A stretch of DNA of 64,000 bases from Sulfitobacter alexandrii (GCF_001886735.1 NZ_CP018076.1:2604001-2668000), one strand, 5' to 3'; counted from the first letter of the stretch, positions 17,077-26,811 are shown. The notes: a model not told the origin generated them from the letters alone. Translations and numbers: made by a program.

Positions 17077-18003
17077 TCAGTCTGCCGAAGCGACCTTCAG
17101 CGTCTGGGGAATACCGGCGTATTCCTCCCTGGCCTTGCCCAGCCAGTCGGCATAAGCCTCTTCGGACACCACCTTCACTGTGATCGGCATGTAGGCATGC
17201 GCCTGGCCGCAGAGTTCGGAACACTGGCCGAAGTACACGCCCTCGCGCTCGGCTTCGAACCACAGCTCGGCAAGGCGGCCCGGCACGGCGTCCTGCTTCA
17301 CGCCGAAGGCGGGAATCGTCCAGGAGTGGATCACGTCGGAACCGGTCACCTGCATCACGATGGTCTGCCCCACCGGCACGACGACCGCGGTATCGGTGGC
17401 CAGCAGCCATTCGTCGCGGGAATAGCCGGCAGCCTCGAGCTTGGCGACCATCACGTCGTCCAGGCGGTTGGCGATGGCGCCCGCTTCCTGATCTTCGGAT
17501 GTCAGGGTGGCCGGCGCACCGATCATGTAGCTGTCGAACCCGAATCCCTCGTCCACGTATTCATAGGACCAGTACCACTGGTTGCCGATCGCCTTGATGG
17601 TGATGTCCGCCTCGGGGATTTCCTGCTGGCGGAACAGGATCGGCAGCGAATAGGCACCGATCAGAACGAGAATCACGATCGGTCCCACCGTCCAGGCAAT
17701 CTCCACCGGCGTGTTGTGCGTGAAGGAGGACGGGTTGGGGTTGCGGCGGCGGCTGTAGCGGACGATTACCCACCCGATGAGCGCGGTCACGAACAGCGTG
17801 ATGAGGGTGATGATGACCAGAATGAGCCAGTCCAGGTCATGGATATCCTGCGCAAGCCGCGTCACGGCAGGCTGGAAACCCATCTTTCCGTCCATCGGCT
17901 TGCCAACGACCTCGAGCCCATCAATGCGCAGATTGTCCTGGGCCAGTACCGGCACTGCCCCGAGGCCTGCCAAGAGCGCGCTAAGTGAGAGAAGTTTTTT
18001 CAT
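17077..18003 (-). CDS. ctaC: Cytochrome c oxidase subunit II
   Basis: The 308-residue subunit carries the CuA centre that accepts electrons from cytochrome c. A signal peptide ([21 protein letters not shown]) precedes two membrane helices at about residues 50-70 and 90-110. The aromatic patch [10 protein letters not shown] and the CuA ligands VIHSW and [14 protein letters not shown] follow, all intact. It is first in its operon and diverges from tldD across a 180-nt region that must hold both promoters. Confidence 0.96.
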   Translation of the reverse strand: MKKLLSLSALLAGLGAVPVLAQDNLRIDGLEVVGKPMDGKMGFQPAVTRLAQDIHDLDWLILVIITLITLFVTALIGWVIVRYSRRRNPNPSSFTHNTPVEIAWTVGPIVILVLIGAYSLPILFRQQEIPEADITIKAIGNQWYWSYEYVDEGFGFDSYMIGAPATLTSEDQEAGAIANRLDDVMVAKLEAAGYSRDEWLLATDTAVVVPVGQTIVMQVTGSDVIHSWTIPAFGVKQDAVPGRLAELWFEAEREGVYFGQCSELCGQAHAYMPITVKVVSEEAYADWLGKAREEYAGIPQTLKVASAD

Positions 18004-18183
18004 AAGTCGTCCTGAACTTGTGACCATGTTTGGCTACGGTTTCGCCGGACAGGCCAGATGATCGCTGCCCGCCCCGTTGTAATCTCGGTGCTTACAATCA
18101 TATTCTGTCCTCGAGATAAAGACACTTCGATTGCGTCAAACGGACGCGACACGTCTTTTGCGCCGCAAAATCAGGACAACTTC

Positions 18184-19605
18184 ATGAGCAGCAGCCCCTT
18201 TTCCCCTTTCAACGACCTGCTGGACCGCGACGCGGCCCTGAAAACCCTGCGCGCGGCGGTGGCGGGGGCCGATGACGGCGAACTTTTCTTCGAACGGCGG
18301 CGGTCCGAGGGCCTGATGTTCGACGACGGGCGGCTCAGAAACGCGAACTACGACGCCTCCGAAGGGTTCGGCCTGCGCGCGGTGCGCGGCGAGGTTGCGG
18401 GATACGCGCATTCCACCGAAGTCTCGCAAGCCGCGCTGGAACGGGCGAGCGAGACCGCGCGGCTCGCCGTGGGCGACGGCGGCGGCACCTGGGCCGATGC
18501 GCCCGAGGGCACGAACCGCCGGCTCTACACCGACGACGACCCGATCGCCGGCGCGGCCTTTCCGGTCAAGGTGGAGACCCTGCGCGAGATCGACGCCTTC
18601 GCACGGGATCTGGACCAGCGCGTGGTGCAGGTCAGCGCCAGCATCTCCGCCTCGCTGCAGGAGATCGAAATCCTGCGCCCCGAAGGTACGTCCGTCCGCG
18701 ATGTGCGGCCGATGACGCGGGTGAACGTGTCGGTCATCGTCGAACAGGATGGCCGCCGGGAAAGCGGCACCGCCGGCGGCGGCGGGCGCATCGCGCTCGA
18801 CGGGCTGCTCGATCCGGCGGACTGGCAGGCCAAGGCGCGCGAGGCGCTGCGCATCGCGGTGGTTAACCTAGATGCCGTGCCGGCCCCTGCCGGCGTGATG
18901 GACGTGGTGCTGGGCCCCGGCTGGCCGGGCATCCTGCTGCACGAGGCCATAGGCCACGGACTGGAGGGCGATTTCAACCGCAAGGGAAGCTCCGCCTTCG
19001 CCGGCCTGATGGGCCAGCGGATCGCCGCGCCCGGCGTGACCGTGCTGGACGACGGCACGATCCCGGACCGGCGCGGATCGATCAGTGTCGATGACGAGGG
19101 CACGCCTTCGGCACGCAACGTGCTGATCGAGGATGGCAGGCTGGTCGGCTACATGCAGGACAGGCAGAACGCCCGGCTGATGGGCGTGAAGAGTACCGGC
19201 AACGGGCGGCGTGAATCCTTTGCGCATATTCCGATGCCGCGCATGACGAACACCTACATGCTGGGCGGCGACACCGCGCCGGGCGATATCGTGGCCGACC
19301 TGCGCGACGGTATCTATGCGGTCGGGTTCGGTGGCGGGCAGGTCGACATCACCAACGGCAAGTTCGTGTTTTCCTGCACGGAGGCGTACCGCGTGCAGAA
19401 CGGTGTGGTCGGCGCGCCGGTCAAGGGTGCCACGCTGATCGGTGACGGGGCCACGGCCCTGCAGCAGATCAGGGCGATCGGAAACGATCCCGCGCTCGAT
19501 CCCGGCATGGGCAACTGCGGCAAGCAGGGTCAGTGGGTTCCCGTGGGCGTGGGCCAGCCCACCCTGATGATCGGCGGGCTGACCGTCGGAGGCAGCGCCG
19601 CCTGA
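18184..19605 (+). CDS. tldD: Metalloprotease TldD
   Basis: The 473-residue TldD/PmbA-family protein has the zinc motif HEAIGHGLEGD in the C-terminal domain and conserved GKFVFSCTEAY and GNCGKQGQ segments near the end. TldD pairs with TldE (PmbA) to degrade unfolded peptides, and in other bacteria to process microcin B17 or CcdA. No partner gene is in the window. I chose the ATG at 18184; the 42 codons before it are unlike the family. Confidence 0.94.
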   Translation: MSSSPFSPFNDLLDRDAALKTLRAAVAGADDGELFFERRRSEGLMFDDGRLRNANYDASEGFGLRAVRGEVAGYAHSTEVSQAALERASETARLAVGDGGGTWADAPEGTNRRLYTDDDPIAGAAFPVKVETLREIDAFARDLDQRVVQVSASISASLQEIEILRPEGTSVRDVRPMTRVNVSVIVEQDGRRESGTAGGGGRIALDGLLDPADWQAKAREALRIAVVNLDAVPAPAGVMDVVLGPGWPGILLHEAIGHGLEGDFNRKGSSAFAGLMGQRIAAPGVTVLDDGTIPDRRGSISVDDEGTPSARNVLIEDGRLVGYMQDRQNARLMGVKSTGNGRRESFAHIPMPRMTNTYMLGGDTAPGDIVADLRDGIYAVGFGGGQVDITNGKFVFSCTEAYRVQNGVVGAPVKGATLIGDGATALQQIRAIGNDPALDPGMGNCGKQGQWVPVGVGQPTLMIGGLTVGGSAA

Positions 19606-19739
19606 CCCGGCAGGCGGGCGACAGGGTGACCGAACCCTTGCCGATCCGATCCGCCTTTGCGTCAAAGCGGCCGCATTCGATTCATTCCCTGTTAACCGCA
19701 CGGGCCTATACCTGATTCTGCAACAGGCGGAGCATCGGG

Positions 19740-20897
19740 ATGACTGACAAGGACCTACATCCTTCTTCCACTCACCCCCCACTCCCACCCACCCCGGAAG
19801 ACGAACAGTTTGCCCGACTCCGTCTGTTGCGCTCGCGCCGGGTCGGAATAACGACGTACAAACGACTGCTGACCGAATACGGCACCGCGCAGAACGCGCT
19901 GGCCGCGCTGCCGGAGGTGGCGCGCGCCGCGGGCGTTTCCGATTACACCCCCTGCCCCGAGGGCGTGATCCATGCCGAGCTGAAAGCCGCACGCGCGGCC
20001 GGTGCGCGGCTGGTGATGCTGGGAGAGTCCCCCTATCCCGCGCTCCTTGCCGAACTCGACGATGCGCCGCCCTTCCTGTGGTGCCTCGGGAACACCGATC
20101 TTCTGTCGCGGCCGATGATCTCGCTCGTCGGGGCACGCAACGCGTCTTCGCTTGGCACGCGCATGTCGCGGGGTCTTGCCCGCGAGCTCGGCGTGGCCGG
20201 GTTCGTCGTGGTATCGGGGCTTGCCCGCGGCGTGGATGCCGCGGCGCACCTGGGCGCGATGGACAGCGGCACGGCAGCGGTGCAGGCCGGCGGTGTCGAC
20301 GTGATCTATCCCGCGGAAAACACCGGCCTCGCGGAGGATATGTCGCGACGCGGCTTGCGGCTGTCCGAACAGCCCATGGGGCTTCAACCAATGGCGCGCC
20401 ATTTCCCGAGCCGTAACCGCATCATCTCGGGGCTGTCCCGCGCCACCGTCGTGGTCGAGGCCGCCGCGAAGTCCGGCAGCCTCATCACCGCCCGCGACGC
20501 GCTGGACCAGGGCCGCGAGGTGCTGGCCGTCCCCGGTCATCCGCTGGATGCCCGCGCCGCCGGATGCAACATCCTGATCCGGGAGGGGGCGACGCTGGTA
20601 CGTTCCGCCGCGGACATCCTTGAGGCATTGAGCGAGGGTACGGCGCCCGCGCGCGCACCGGCGACGCCCGTTCCGGCAGCGCCGCCCCGGCCTCCCGCAC
20701 CGCTGCGGACCCTCAAGGAAGCCGCGCGTCTCCACCAGCAGATACTCGCGCGCCTCGGCCCGTCGCCGGTGGCCGAGGACCAGCTTATCCGCGACCTCAA
20801 GGCAGTGCCGGCCCAGGTGGCCCCGGCGCTCGTCGATCTGGAACTGGACGGCCAGATCACCCGGCAACCCGGCGGGCTGCTGACCCGCGTCGTGTGA
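19740..20897 (+). CDS. dprA: DNA-processing protein DprA
   Basis: DprA binds incoming single-stranded DNA during transformation or gene-transfer-agent uptake and loads RecA. The 385-residue protein has an N-terminal helix-hairpin region (LRLLRSRRVGITTYKRLL), the Rossmann domain with SLVGARNAS, SGLARGVDAAAH and FPSRNRIISGLS, then a Pro/Ala-rich linker and a C-terminal winged-helix-like domain. CGGAG lies 7 nt before the ATG. A TTAACC element at 19692 resembles a CtrA half-site. Confidence 0.95.
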   Translation: MTDKDLHPSSTHPPLPPTPEDEQFARLRLLRSRRVGITTYKRLLTEYGTAQNALAALPEVARAAGVSDYTPCPEGVIHAELKAARAAGARLVMLGESPYPALLAELDDAPPFLWCLGNTDLLSRPMISLVGARNASSLGTRMSRGLARELGVAGFVVVSGLARGVDAAAHLGAMDSGTAAVQAGGVDVIYPAENTGLAEDMSRRGLRLSEQPMGLQPMARHFPSRNRIISGLSRATVVVEAAAKSGSLITARDALDQGREVLAVPGHPLDARAAGCNILIREGATLVRSAADILEALSEGTAPARAPATPVPAAPPRPPAPLRTLKEAARLHQQILARLGPSPVAEDQLIRDLKAVPAQVAPALVDLELDGQITRQPGGLLTRVV

Positions 20898-21197
20898 TCT
20901 GGCCGACCGGCCTGCGACACCGGCCCGCGCACATCGCCACAGCCCGCCACAACCCTCCGTATACCGACTTCGGTGCCATGAACCGATTGTCGCCCGCAGC
21001 CGATGGCACGGGCTTCGACCCTGTTTCGACCGCCTGTTTCACGCCGGGCCGAACGGCGGCACCGGCGCCGCGCCCCGCCGCCGCGCAAGGGACCGAACGG
21101 GCAGACCCGCCACCGTCGCGCATTGACAATCCACCCTGCGATCCCACATGACACAACGCACGGATAACCCCGTCATAATGATCAAGGTACTGAATTC
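20898..21197. other. Intergenic region between dprA and topA
   Basis: In these 300 nt I see no convincing gene, RNA gene or terminator. Short open frames exist on both strands but have arginine/proline-rich compositions typical of out-of-frame GC-rich DNA. The last 40 nt before topA are relatively AT-rich and probably hold its promoter and an AAGG ribosome site. Confidence 0.5.
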
Positions 21198-23834
21198 ATG
21201 CCAGTTGTTGTTGTCGAATCTCCTGCCAAGGCCAAAACGATCAACAAGTATCTGGGGGACAACTACACCGTTCTGGCTTCGTACGGGCACGTCCGGGACC
21301 TGCCGCCGAAGGATGGTTCGGTCGATCCCGACCACGATTTCGACATGAAGTGGGAAGTCGCGAGCGACAGCAAGAAACACGTCAAGGCGATTGCCGACGC
21401 GCTCAAGGAAGACAACGAACTGATCCTCGCGACCGACCCCGACCGCGAGGGCGAGGCGATCAGCTGGCACCTGCAAGAGGCGCTGACCGCCCGCAAGTCG
21501 ATCAAGAAGGACACGCCCGTCAGCCGCGTGGTATTCAACGCCATCACCAAGGCCGCGGTGACGGAAGCCATGAAGAACCCCCGGCAGGTCGACATGCCGC
21601 TGGTCGAGGCATATCTGGCGCGGCGCGCGCTGGACTACCTCGTTGGCTTTAACCTGTCGCCGGTTCTCTGGCGCAAGCTGCCGGGCGCGAAATCGGCGGG
21701 CCGCGTGCAATCGGTCACCCTGCGCCTGATCGTCGAGCGCGAGATGGAGATCGAAGCCTTCCGCCCGCGCGAATACTGGACGGTCAAGGCGCTGCTGGCG
21801 ACCCCGCGCGGGCAGGAATTCGAGGCGCGTCTCGTGACCCTGGCGGGCGACAAGCTGGACAAGTTCGACCTGTCCGACGAAACCAAGGCCGAAATGGCGG
21901 TTCAGGCGATCACCAGCCGCGACCTGACCGTCTCGGACGTCGAGGCCAAGCCGGCATCCCGCAATCCTTCGGCCCCCTTCATGACCTCGACGCTCCAGCA
22001 GGAGGCCAGCCGCAAGTTCGGCATGGGCGCGCGCCAGACCATGAGCACGGCGCAGCGTCTCTACGAGGCGGGGCACATCACCTACATGCGGACCGACGGT
22101 ATCGACATGGCGCCCGAGGCGGTGACCATGGCGCGCGACGCGATCGCCGAACGCTTCGGCGCGGATTACGTCCCGGCGGAGCCGCGCCTCTACAAGAACA
22201 AGGCCAAGAACGCGCAGGAGGCGCACGAGTGCATCCGGCCAACTGACATGACCCGCGATGCCGCGTCCCTGAAGCTCGAGAGCGACCAGGCGAAACTCTA
22301 CGACCTGATCTGGAAACGCACCCTTGCCTGTCAGATGGCCAGCGCCCGGCTCGAGCGTACGACGGTCGAGATCGGCAGCCGGGACGGGCAGGTCGGCTTG
22401 CGCGCCACCGGCCAGGTCGTGCTGTTCGACGGTTTCCTGCGGGTCTACGAGGAAGGCCGGGATGACGTTGTCGACGAAGACGACAAGCGTCTTCCGCAGA
22501 TCGGCGCCGGCGACAAGATCGACAAGCGCGCGGTGACGCCTGAGCAGCATTTCACCCAGCCCCCGCCGCGCTATACCGAGGCGACGCTGGTCAAACGCAT
22601 GGAGGAGCTCGGCATCGGTCGTCCCTCCACCTATGCCAGCATCGTCACCACCATCCAGGACCGGGAATATGTGCGCCGCGATGGCCAGCGGCTGGTGCCG
22701 GAGGACAAGGGCCGGCTGGTCACCGCCTTCCTCGAGAACTATTTCCGCCGCTACATCGGCTACGATTTCACCGCCGACCTCGAAGACCAGCTCGACAAGG
22801 TGTCGGCGGCCGATGCGGATTATAAGGATGTGCTGGGCCGGTTCTGGCGCGACTTTTCGGCCGCCATCGCCGAGACATCCGACCTGCGCATCACCGAGGT
22901 GCTGGAAAAGATCAACGAGGTGCTGGAGCCGCACCTGTTCCCGCCGACGGAAGACGGCAGCGATCCGCGCCTCTGCCCCCATTGCGGTCAGGGACGCCTG
23001 TCCATGCGCACCGCGCGTTCCGGTGGCGCGTTCATCGGCTGTTCGAATTACCCCGAATGTCGCTACACCCGTCCCTTCGGCCCACCGGACCCGGAAGCCG
23101 AAGCAAGCGCGATCCCCCCGGACGGCAAACTGCTGGGCACCGACCAGGGCGACGAGATCCGCGTCTTCAAGGGTCGCTTTGGCCCCTACGTGCAGCGTGG
23201 CGAGGTGACGGAGGAAAACAAGAAGCCGCCACGCCAGTCGATCCCCAAGGATTGGCCACCGGAGGAATTGAGCCTCGAGCGGGCCCTGATGCTTCTGTCG
23301 CTGCCGCGCGAAATCGGTCCTCACCCGGAAGACGGTGTGATGGTATGGTCCAACATCGGCCGCTATGGCCCCTATCTCAAGCACGCGGAAAGCACGTCGC
23401 ACCGGGGGGGCACCAACGCCAACCTCGAGAGCATCGACGAGGTCTTCACCGTCGGGATGAACCGCGCGGTCCAGTTGCTGGCCGAGAAGGTTGCCAGCCG
23501 GGGCGGACGCGGACAGGCGGCCAAACCCCTGCGTGAACTGGGAGAGCACCCCGAAGCGGGCGGCGCGGTCAACGTGATGAAGGGCAAGTATGGCCCCTAC
23601 GTGAAGTGGGAAAAGATTAACGCGACGATACCCGATACGATCGATCCCGAAGATCTGACCATGGCCCAGGCCATCACTCTGCTGGACGAACGCGCGGCAA
23701 AGTCCGGCAAGAAGAAGCCAGCGGCGAAGAAGAAGCCGGCGGCCAAGAAGGCAGCGGCCAAGAAGACCACCGCCAAGAAGACGACGGCAAAGAAGGCAAG
23801 CCCCGGCAAGGGCGCCGCCGCCAAGGATAGCTGA
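21198..23834 (+). CDS. topA: DNA topoisomerase I
   Basis: The 878-residue type IA enzyme relaxes negative supercoils. The Toprim domain begins VVVESPAKAKTINKYLG and has DPDREGEAISWHL. The catalytic tyrosine lies in GHITYMRTDG. A C4 zinc ribbon follows (CPHCGQG...GCSNYPECRYTR), then repeated topoisomerase C-terminal domains (KGRFGPYVQRG, MKGKYGPYVKW). The protein ends in a low-complexity lysine/alanine tail encoded at about 23697-23830 (repeats of AAKK, TAKK), which adds a DNA-binding, histone-like extension. Confidence 0.97.
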   Translation: MPVVVVESPAKAKTINKYLGDNYTVLASYGHVRDLPPKDGSVDPDHDFDMKWEVASDSKKHVKAIADALKEDNELILATDPDREGEAISWHLQEALTARKSIKKDTPVSRVVFNAITKAAVTEAMKNPRQVDMPLVEAYLARRALDYLVGFNLSPVLWRKLPGAKSAGRVQSVTLRLIVEREMEIEAFRPREYWTVKALLATPRGQEFEARLVTLAGDKLDKFDLSDETKAEMAVQAITSRDLTVSDVEAKPASRNPSAPFMTSTLQQEASRKFGMGARQTMSTAQRLYEAGHITYMRTDGIDMAPEAVTMARDAIAERFGADYVPAEPRLYKNKAKNAQEAHECIRPTDMTRDAASLKLESDQAKLYDLIWKRTLACQMASARLERTTVEIGSRDGQVGLRATGQVVLFDGFLRVYEEGRDDVVDEDDKRLPQIGAGDKIDKRAVTPEQHFTQPPPRYTEATLVKRMEELGIGRPSTYASIVTTIQDREYVRRDGQRLVPEDKGRLVTAFLENYFRRYIGYDFTADLEDQLDKVSAADADYKDVLGRFWRDFSAAIAETSDLRITEVLEKINEVLEPHLFPPTEDGSDPRLCPHCGQGRLSMRTARSGGAFIGCSNYPECRYTRPFGPPDPEAEASAIPPDGKLLGTDQGDEIRVFKGRFGPYVQRGEVTEENKKPPRQSIPKDWPPEELSLERALMLLSLPREIGPHPEDGVMVWSNIGRYGPYLKHAESTSHRGGTNANLESIDEVFTVGMNRAVQLLAEKVASRGGRGQAAKPLRELGEHPEAGGAVNVMKGKYGPYVKWEKINATIPDTIDPEDLTMAQAITLLDERAAKSGKKKPAAKKKPAAKKAAAKKTTAKKTTAKKASPGKGAAAKDS

Positions 23835-23915
23835 GACCCTTACCGCACCGCCGGCCCGCGTCCGCCCTCAATAGATGGTGAGCCTGTCCCGCGACCGGCC
23901 CGTTGACGGTTTCCC

Positions 23916-25004
23916 CTACCCCCGCGCCGGTTGCAGCGGCTTGCCATTCTGCAGGTGCCGCCTGACCAGCGCGCGGCAGCCGGGGCCCTGAACCAGCGGG
24001 CGCGCCGGCGGGGCGAGAACAACGCCCTCCACCGAGGGATAGTATTGGCGGGCGATGCGCCGCTGAAGCGGGCTCATGTGGCCCAAGGCCACCTTCCCCG
24101 GCCAGAGACTTTCCGACACCATCCCGTGCGAGACCAGCAGATCGTGCCGCGCGGTCATGACGTGGAGATAGGTAACGCTGCCCTGTCCCGGGGCCAGTGC
24201 GATGCCCGGCACCCCCAGCAGGTCGACCGCACGAACGAGAACTTCGGCCGAGCCGAAAATGCGCGCCGCGATGGGCGAGGCAACCAGCACCCGGTGCTGA
24301 CGCGAGACTTCCACATCGCGGAAAGGCACGTTGGGCCCGAGTGCCCCGGCCGCGATGCGCACCGGCGCGCCGCGGCCCTGCCGATCGCCGCAGATCCGCG
24401 TGGCCAGCACGACGTCGGCCGGGCCTGCATCGACTGTCAGAACGCTGTCGCCCGCGCCAAGGCGGGCCACGTCGATCGGCCCCTCCGGCGTGTCGATCAT
24501 GGTGCCAGCAGCGAAACAGGTGACGAAAGCGTCAGGTTCCGGGTTGGCGACAGTGCCGTAGAAGGTACTGCCGACCACCGCGTCGAACCGGATCGAAACG
24601 ATCGGTCCATCGTCCAGCACGGCGTTCAGCGGGCTGCCCTGCTGGTAGGGAACGATGAACAACCGGCCCGAGGTATCCTGCAACAGCTCCAACTCGGTCG
24701 TCGCGGTCGTTCCGTCGGCGAAGGTCACCGTCACCGCATAGTCCGTGACGCTGTCTATGGCCCGTGCCACGCCACCCATGGTCACACTGTCCGCGAAAGC
24801 CAAGAGGTCGTTCTCCACGGACGTGCCGTCACCGTTGTTGTCGGTCATGGTGATGTCCACGAGCGACAGGTACGCGGGCGCGCCCGCCGACCCGAAGACC
24901 GTGCCGACCATCGACGCCGCCAGATCGGTGGTCTGGTCCAGCTCGTAAAAGTCGAGGTCCGCGTAGACGCCGAGGTACATCGCCTCGAAGATGTGGGTTG
25001 TCAT
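23916..25004 (-). CDS. Hint-domain-containing protein
   Basis: This 362-residue protein has a Hedgehog/intein-type (Hint) domain beginning at about residue 174 with CFAAGTMIDTPEGPIDVARL, where the Cys would be the self-cleaving nucleophile. Downstream are VEVSRQHRVLV and the block H-motif HDLLVSHGMVSESL. The N-terminal 170 residues are acidic, rich in Asp/Thr/Val and lack a signal peptide, which suggests a secreted RTX-like or structural segment. Such proteins are frequent in Rhodobacteraceae, and their function is mostly unknown. The start at 25004 follows a GGGAG site. Confidence 0.82.
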   Translation of the reverse strand: MTTHIFEAMYLGVYADLDFYELDQTTDLAASMVGTVFGSAGAPAYLSLVDITMTDNNGDGTSVENDLLAFADSVTMGGVARAIDSVTDYAVTVTFADGTTATTELELLQDTSGRLFIVPYQQGSPLNAVLDDGPIVSIRFDAVVGSTFYGTVANPEPDAFVTCFAAGTMIDTPEGPIDVARLGAGDSVLTVDAGPADVVLATRICGDRQGRGAPVRIAAGALGPNVPFRDVEVSRQHRVLVASPIAARIFGSAEVLVRAVDLLGVPGIALAPGQGSVTYLHVMTARHDLLVSHGMVSESLWPGKVALGHMSPLQRRIARQYYPSVEGVVLAPPARPLVQGPGCRALVRRHLQNGKPLQPARG

Positions 25005-25172
25005 GGTGGCTCCCGCCCCGTTCTCGCTGTGATGCAAGGCAGCTAGCCGAGAGGTCTCAAGATCGGATTAAGGCGATGGCTGGGTCCACCGGTCTACGCA
25101 TTCCTACGCATTTGACAGCCGCAGCGGTGCGGGCCATACCTGCATCGACACGGTAACGGGGAAAGGTGCGAG

Positions 25173-25877
25173 ATGAAAAAGGTCTATGGTTCCGCCGCAG
25201 AGGCGCTGGAAGGCGTCCTGAGCGACGGCATGCTGATCGCGGCGGGCGGTTTCGGACTCTGCGGGATACCGGAACTCCTCCTTCAGGCGATCAAGGAAAA
25301 CGGTGCCAAGAACCTCACATTCGCCTCGAACAACGCGGGAGTGGACGATTTCGGCATCGGTATCCTGCTTCAGACCCGACAGGTGAAGAAGATGATCTCG
25401 TCCTACGTGGGCGAGAACGCGGAATTCATGCGCCAGTACCTCAGTGGCGAACTCGAGCTGGAGTTCAACCCCCAGGGCACGCTGGCCGAACGGATGCGTG
25501 CCGGTGGCGCGGGCATTCCGGGTTTCTACACCAAGACCGGCGTCGGCACGCAGATCGCCGAAGGCAAGGAACACAAGGAGTTCGACGGAGAGACCTATAT
25601 CCTCGAACGCGGCATCTTTGCCGACCTCAGCATCGTGAAGGCGTGGAAAGCAGACGACACCGGCAACCTGATGTTCCGCAAGACGGCCCGCAACTTCAAT
25701 CCGCCCGCCGCGATGTGCGGCAAGATCTGCATCGCCGAAGTGGAAGAGATCGTGCCGCGCGGGTCGCTGGACCCCGACAAGATCCACCTGCCGGGCATCT
25801 ACGTGCACCGGATTGTTCAGGGCACCCACGAAAAACGCATCGAACAGCGCACCACGCGCAAGCGGGAGGAAGCATGA
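25173..25877 (+). CDS. scoA: 3-oxoacid CoA-transferase subunit A
   Basis: This alpha subunit of a family I CoA transferase moves CoA from succinyl-CoA to acetoacetate, feeding ketone-body or acetoacetate use. The 234-residue protein begins MKKVYGSAAEALEGVLSDGM and has GGFGLCGIPELL, LTFASNNAGVDDFGIG and GAGIPGFYTKTGVGT, all hallmarks of the subunit. The stop overlaps the start region of scoB (ATGATG), typical for this pair. Confidence 0.93.
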   Translation: MKKVYGSAAEALEGVLSDGMLIAAGGFGLCGIPELLLQAIKENGAKNLTFASNNAGVDDFGIGILLQTRQVKKMISSYVGENAEFMRQYLSGELELEFNPQGTLAERMRAGGAGIPGFYTKTGVGTQIAEGKEHKEFDGETYILERGIFADLSIVKAWKADDTGNLMFRKTARNFNPPAAMCGKICIAEVEEIVPRGSLDPDKIHLPGIYVHRIVQGTHEKRIEQRTTRKREEA

Positions 25878-26500
25878 TGGGCTGGGATCGCAACCAGATG
25901 GCCGCACGCGCGGCGCAAGAGCTCGAAGACGGCATGTACGTCAACCTCGGCATCGGCATCCCGACGCTGGTGGCCAACTACGTGGGCGACAAGGACATCA
26001 CCCTGCAATCCGAGAACGGCATGCTGGGCATGGGCCCTTTCCCCTTTGAAGGCGAAGAAGACCCCGATCTCATCAATGCGGGCAAGCAGACGATCACCGA
26101 ACTCAGCCGGACGTCGTACTTCGACAGCGCCATGTCATTCGGCATGATCCGCGGCGGCAAGATCGCGGCGGCGATCCTCGGCGCGATGGAAGTGGCAGAG
26201 AACGGCGATCTTGCCAACTGGATGATCCCCGGCAAGCTGGTCAAGGGCATGGGCGGCGCGATGGATCTCGTCGCCGGCGTGGGAAAGGTCATCGTGGTGA
26301 TGGACCACCAGAACAAGGCGGGGGAAAGCAAGGTGCTCAAGCAGTGCACATTGCCCCTGACCGGGACCGGCGTCGTGAACCGCATCATCACCAACCTCGG
26401 CGTGCTGGATGTCGTCGAAGGCGGGCTGCGGATCGTGGAGTGCGCGGACGGCGTGACAGAGGAAGAACTTCGCGCGGCGACCGAGGCGACGATTGTCTGA
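25877..26500 (+). CDS. scoB: 3-oxoacid CoA-transferase subunit B
   Basis: This beta subunit (207 residues) contains the catalytic glutamate in SENGMLGMGPFP, as well as NLGIGIPTLVANYV and GGKIAAAILGAMEV. Two adjacent ATGs occur at 25874 and 25877. I chose the second because it lies 6 nt after the GGAGGA site, whereas the first would leave only 3 nt. Either way the gene overlaps or abuts the scoA stop. It is followed without a gap by a small GNAT gene. Confidence 0.93.
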   Translation: MGWDRNQMAARAAQELEDGMYVNLGIGIPTLVANYVGDKDITLQSENGMLGMGPFPFEGEEDPDLINAGKQTITELSRTSYFDSAMSFGMIRGGKIAAAILGAMEVAENGDLANWMIPGKLVKGMGGAMDLVAGVGKVIVVMDHQNKAGESKVLKQCTLPLTGTGVVNRIITNLGVLDVVEGGLRIVECADGVTEEELRAATEATIV

Positions 26501-26783
26501 GGGCGAGGTTTCCCGCGAGGAAACCGGCAGCAAGGGCCGCTACAGCATCGTCGTGGACGGCCACGAGGCCGAGCTGACCTACTCCCGGCTCGGCGCCACC
26601 CAGGTGATCGCGGATCACACCGGCGTGCCCGATGCGCTGTCGGGTCGGGGCGTCGGGCTGAAACTCGTCGAACGGCTGGTGGCGGACGCGCGCGCCGAAG
26701 GGTTCAAGATCGTGCCGCTCTGCCCCTTCGTGAACGCCATGCGGCGCAGACACCCGGACTGGGCCGACGCCTTCAAGGTCTGA
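26493..26783 (+). CDS. Small GNAT-like N-acetyltransferase (YjdJ/COG2388 type)
   Basis: The 96-residue protein has the minimal GNAT core: YSIVVDGHEAELTYSRL, then HTGVPDALSGRGVGLKLVE, where SGRGVG is the acetyl-CoA loop, and a final FVNAMRRRHPDWAD. Related proteins are one-domain acetyltransferases of unknown substrate. The only start that keeps the first strand is TTG at 26493, inside the end of scoB (8-nt overlap), so it depends on the scoAB transcript. Confidence 0.8.
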   Translation: MSEGEVSREETGSKGRYSIVVDGHEAELTYSRLGATQVIADHTGVPDALSGRGVGLKLVERLVADARAEGFKIVPLCPFVNAMRRRHPDWADAFKV

Positions 26784-26811
26784 GCTTCGGCGCATGACAC
26801 GCCCTGAGGGT

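Noticed and set aside
20857..21156. Minus-strand frame of 99 codons between dprA and topA
   Set aside because: Arg/Gly/Ala-rich composition, overlaps the dprA end, no ribosome site.
21039..23549. 836-codon minus-strand open frame opposite topA
   Set aside because: topA is fully conserved on the plus strand. The antisense frame is Arg/Leu/Gly-rich without motifs, as expected in GC-rich DNA.
23697..23830. Short tandem repeats that could suggest a CRISPR or minisatellite
   Set aside because: The repeats are in-frame codons for the Lys/Ala tail of TopA, with irregular units and no spacers.
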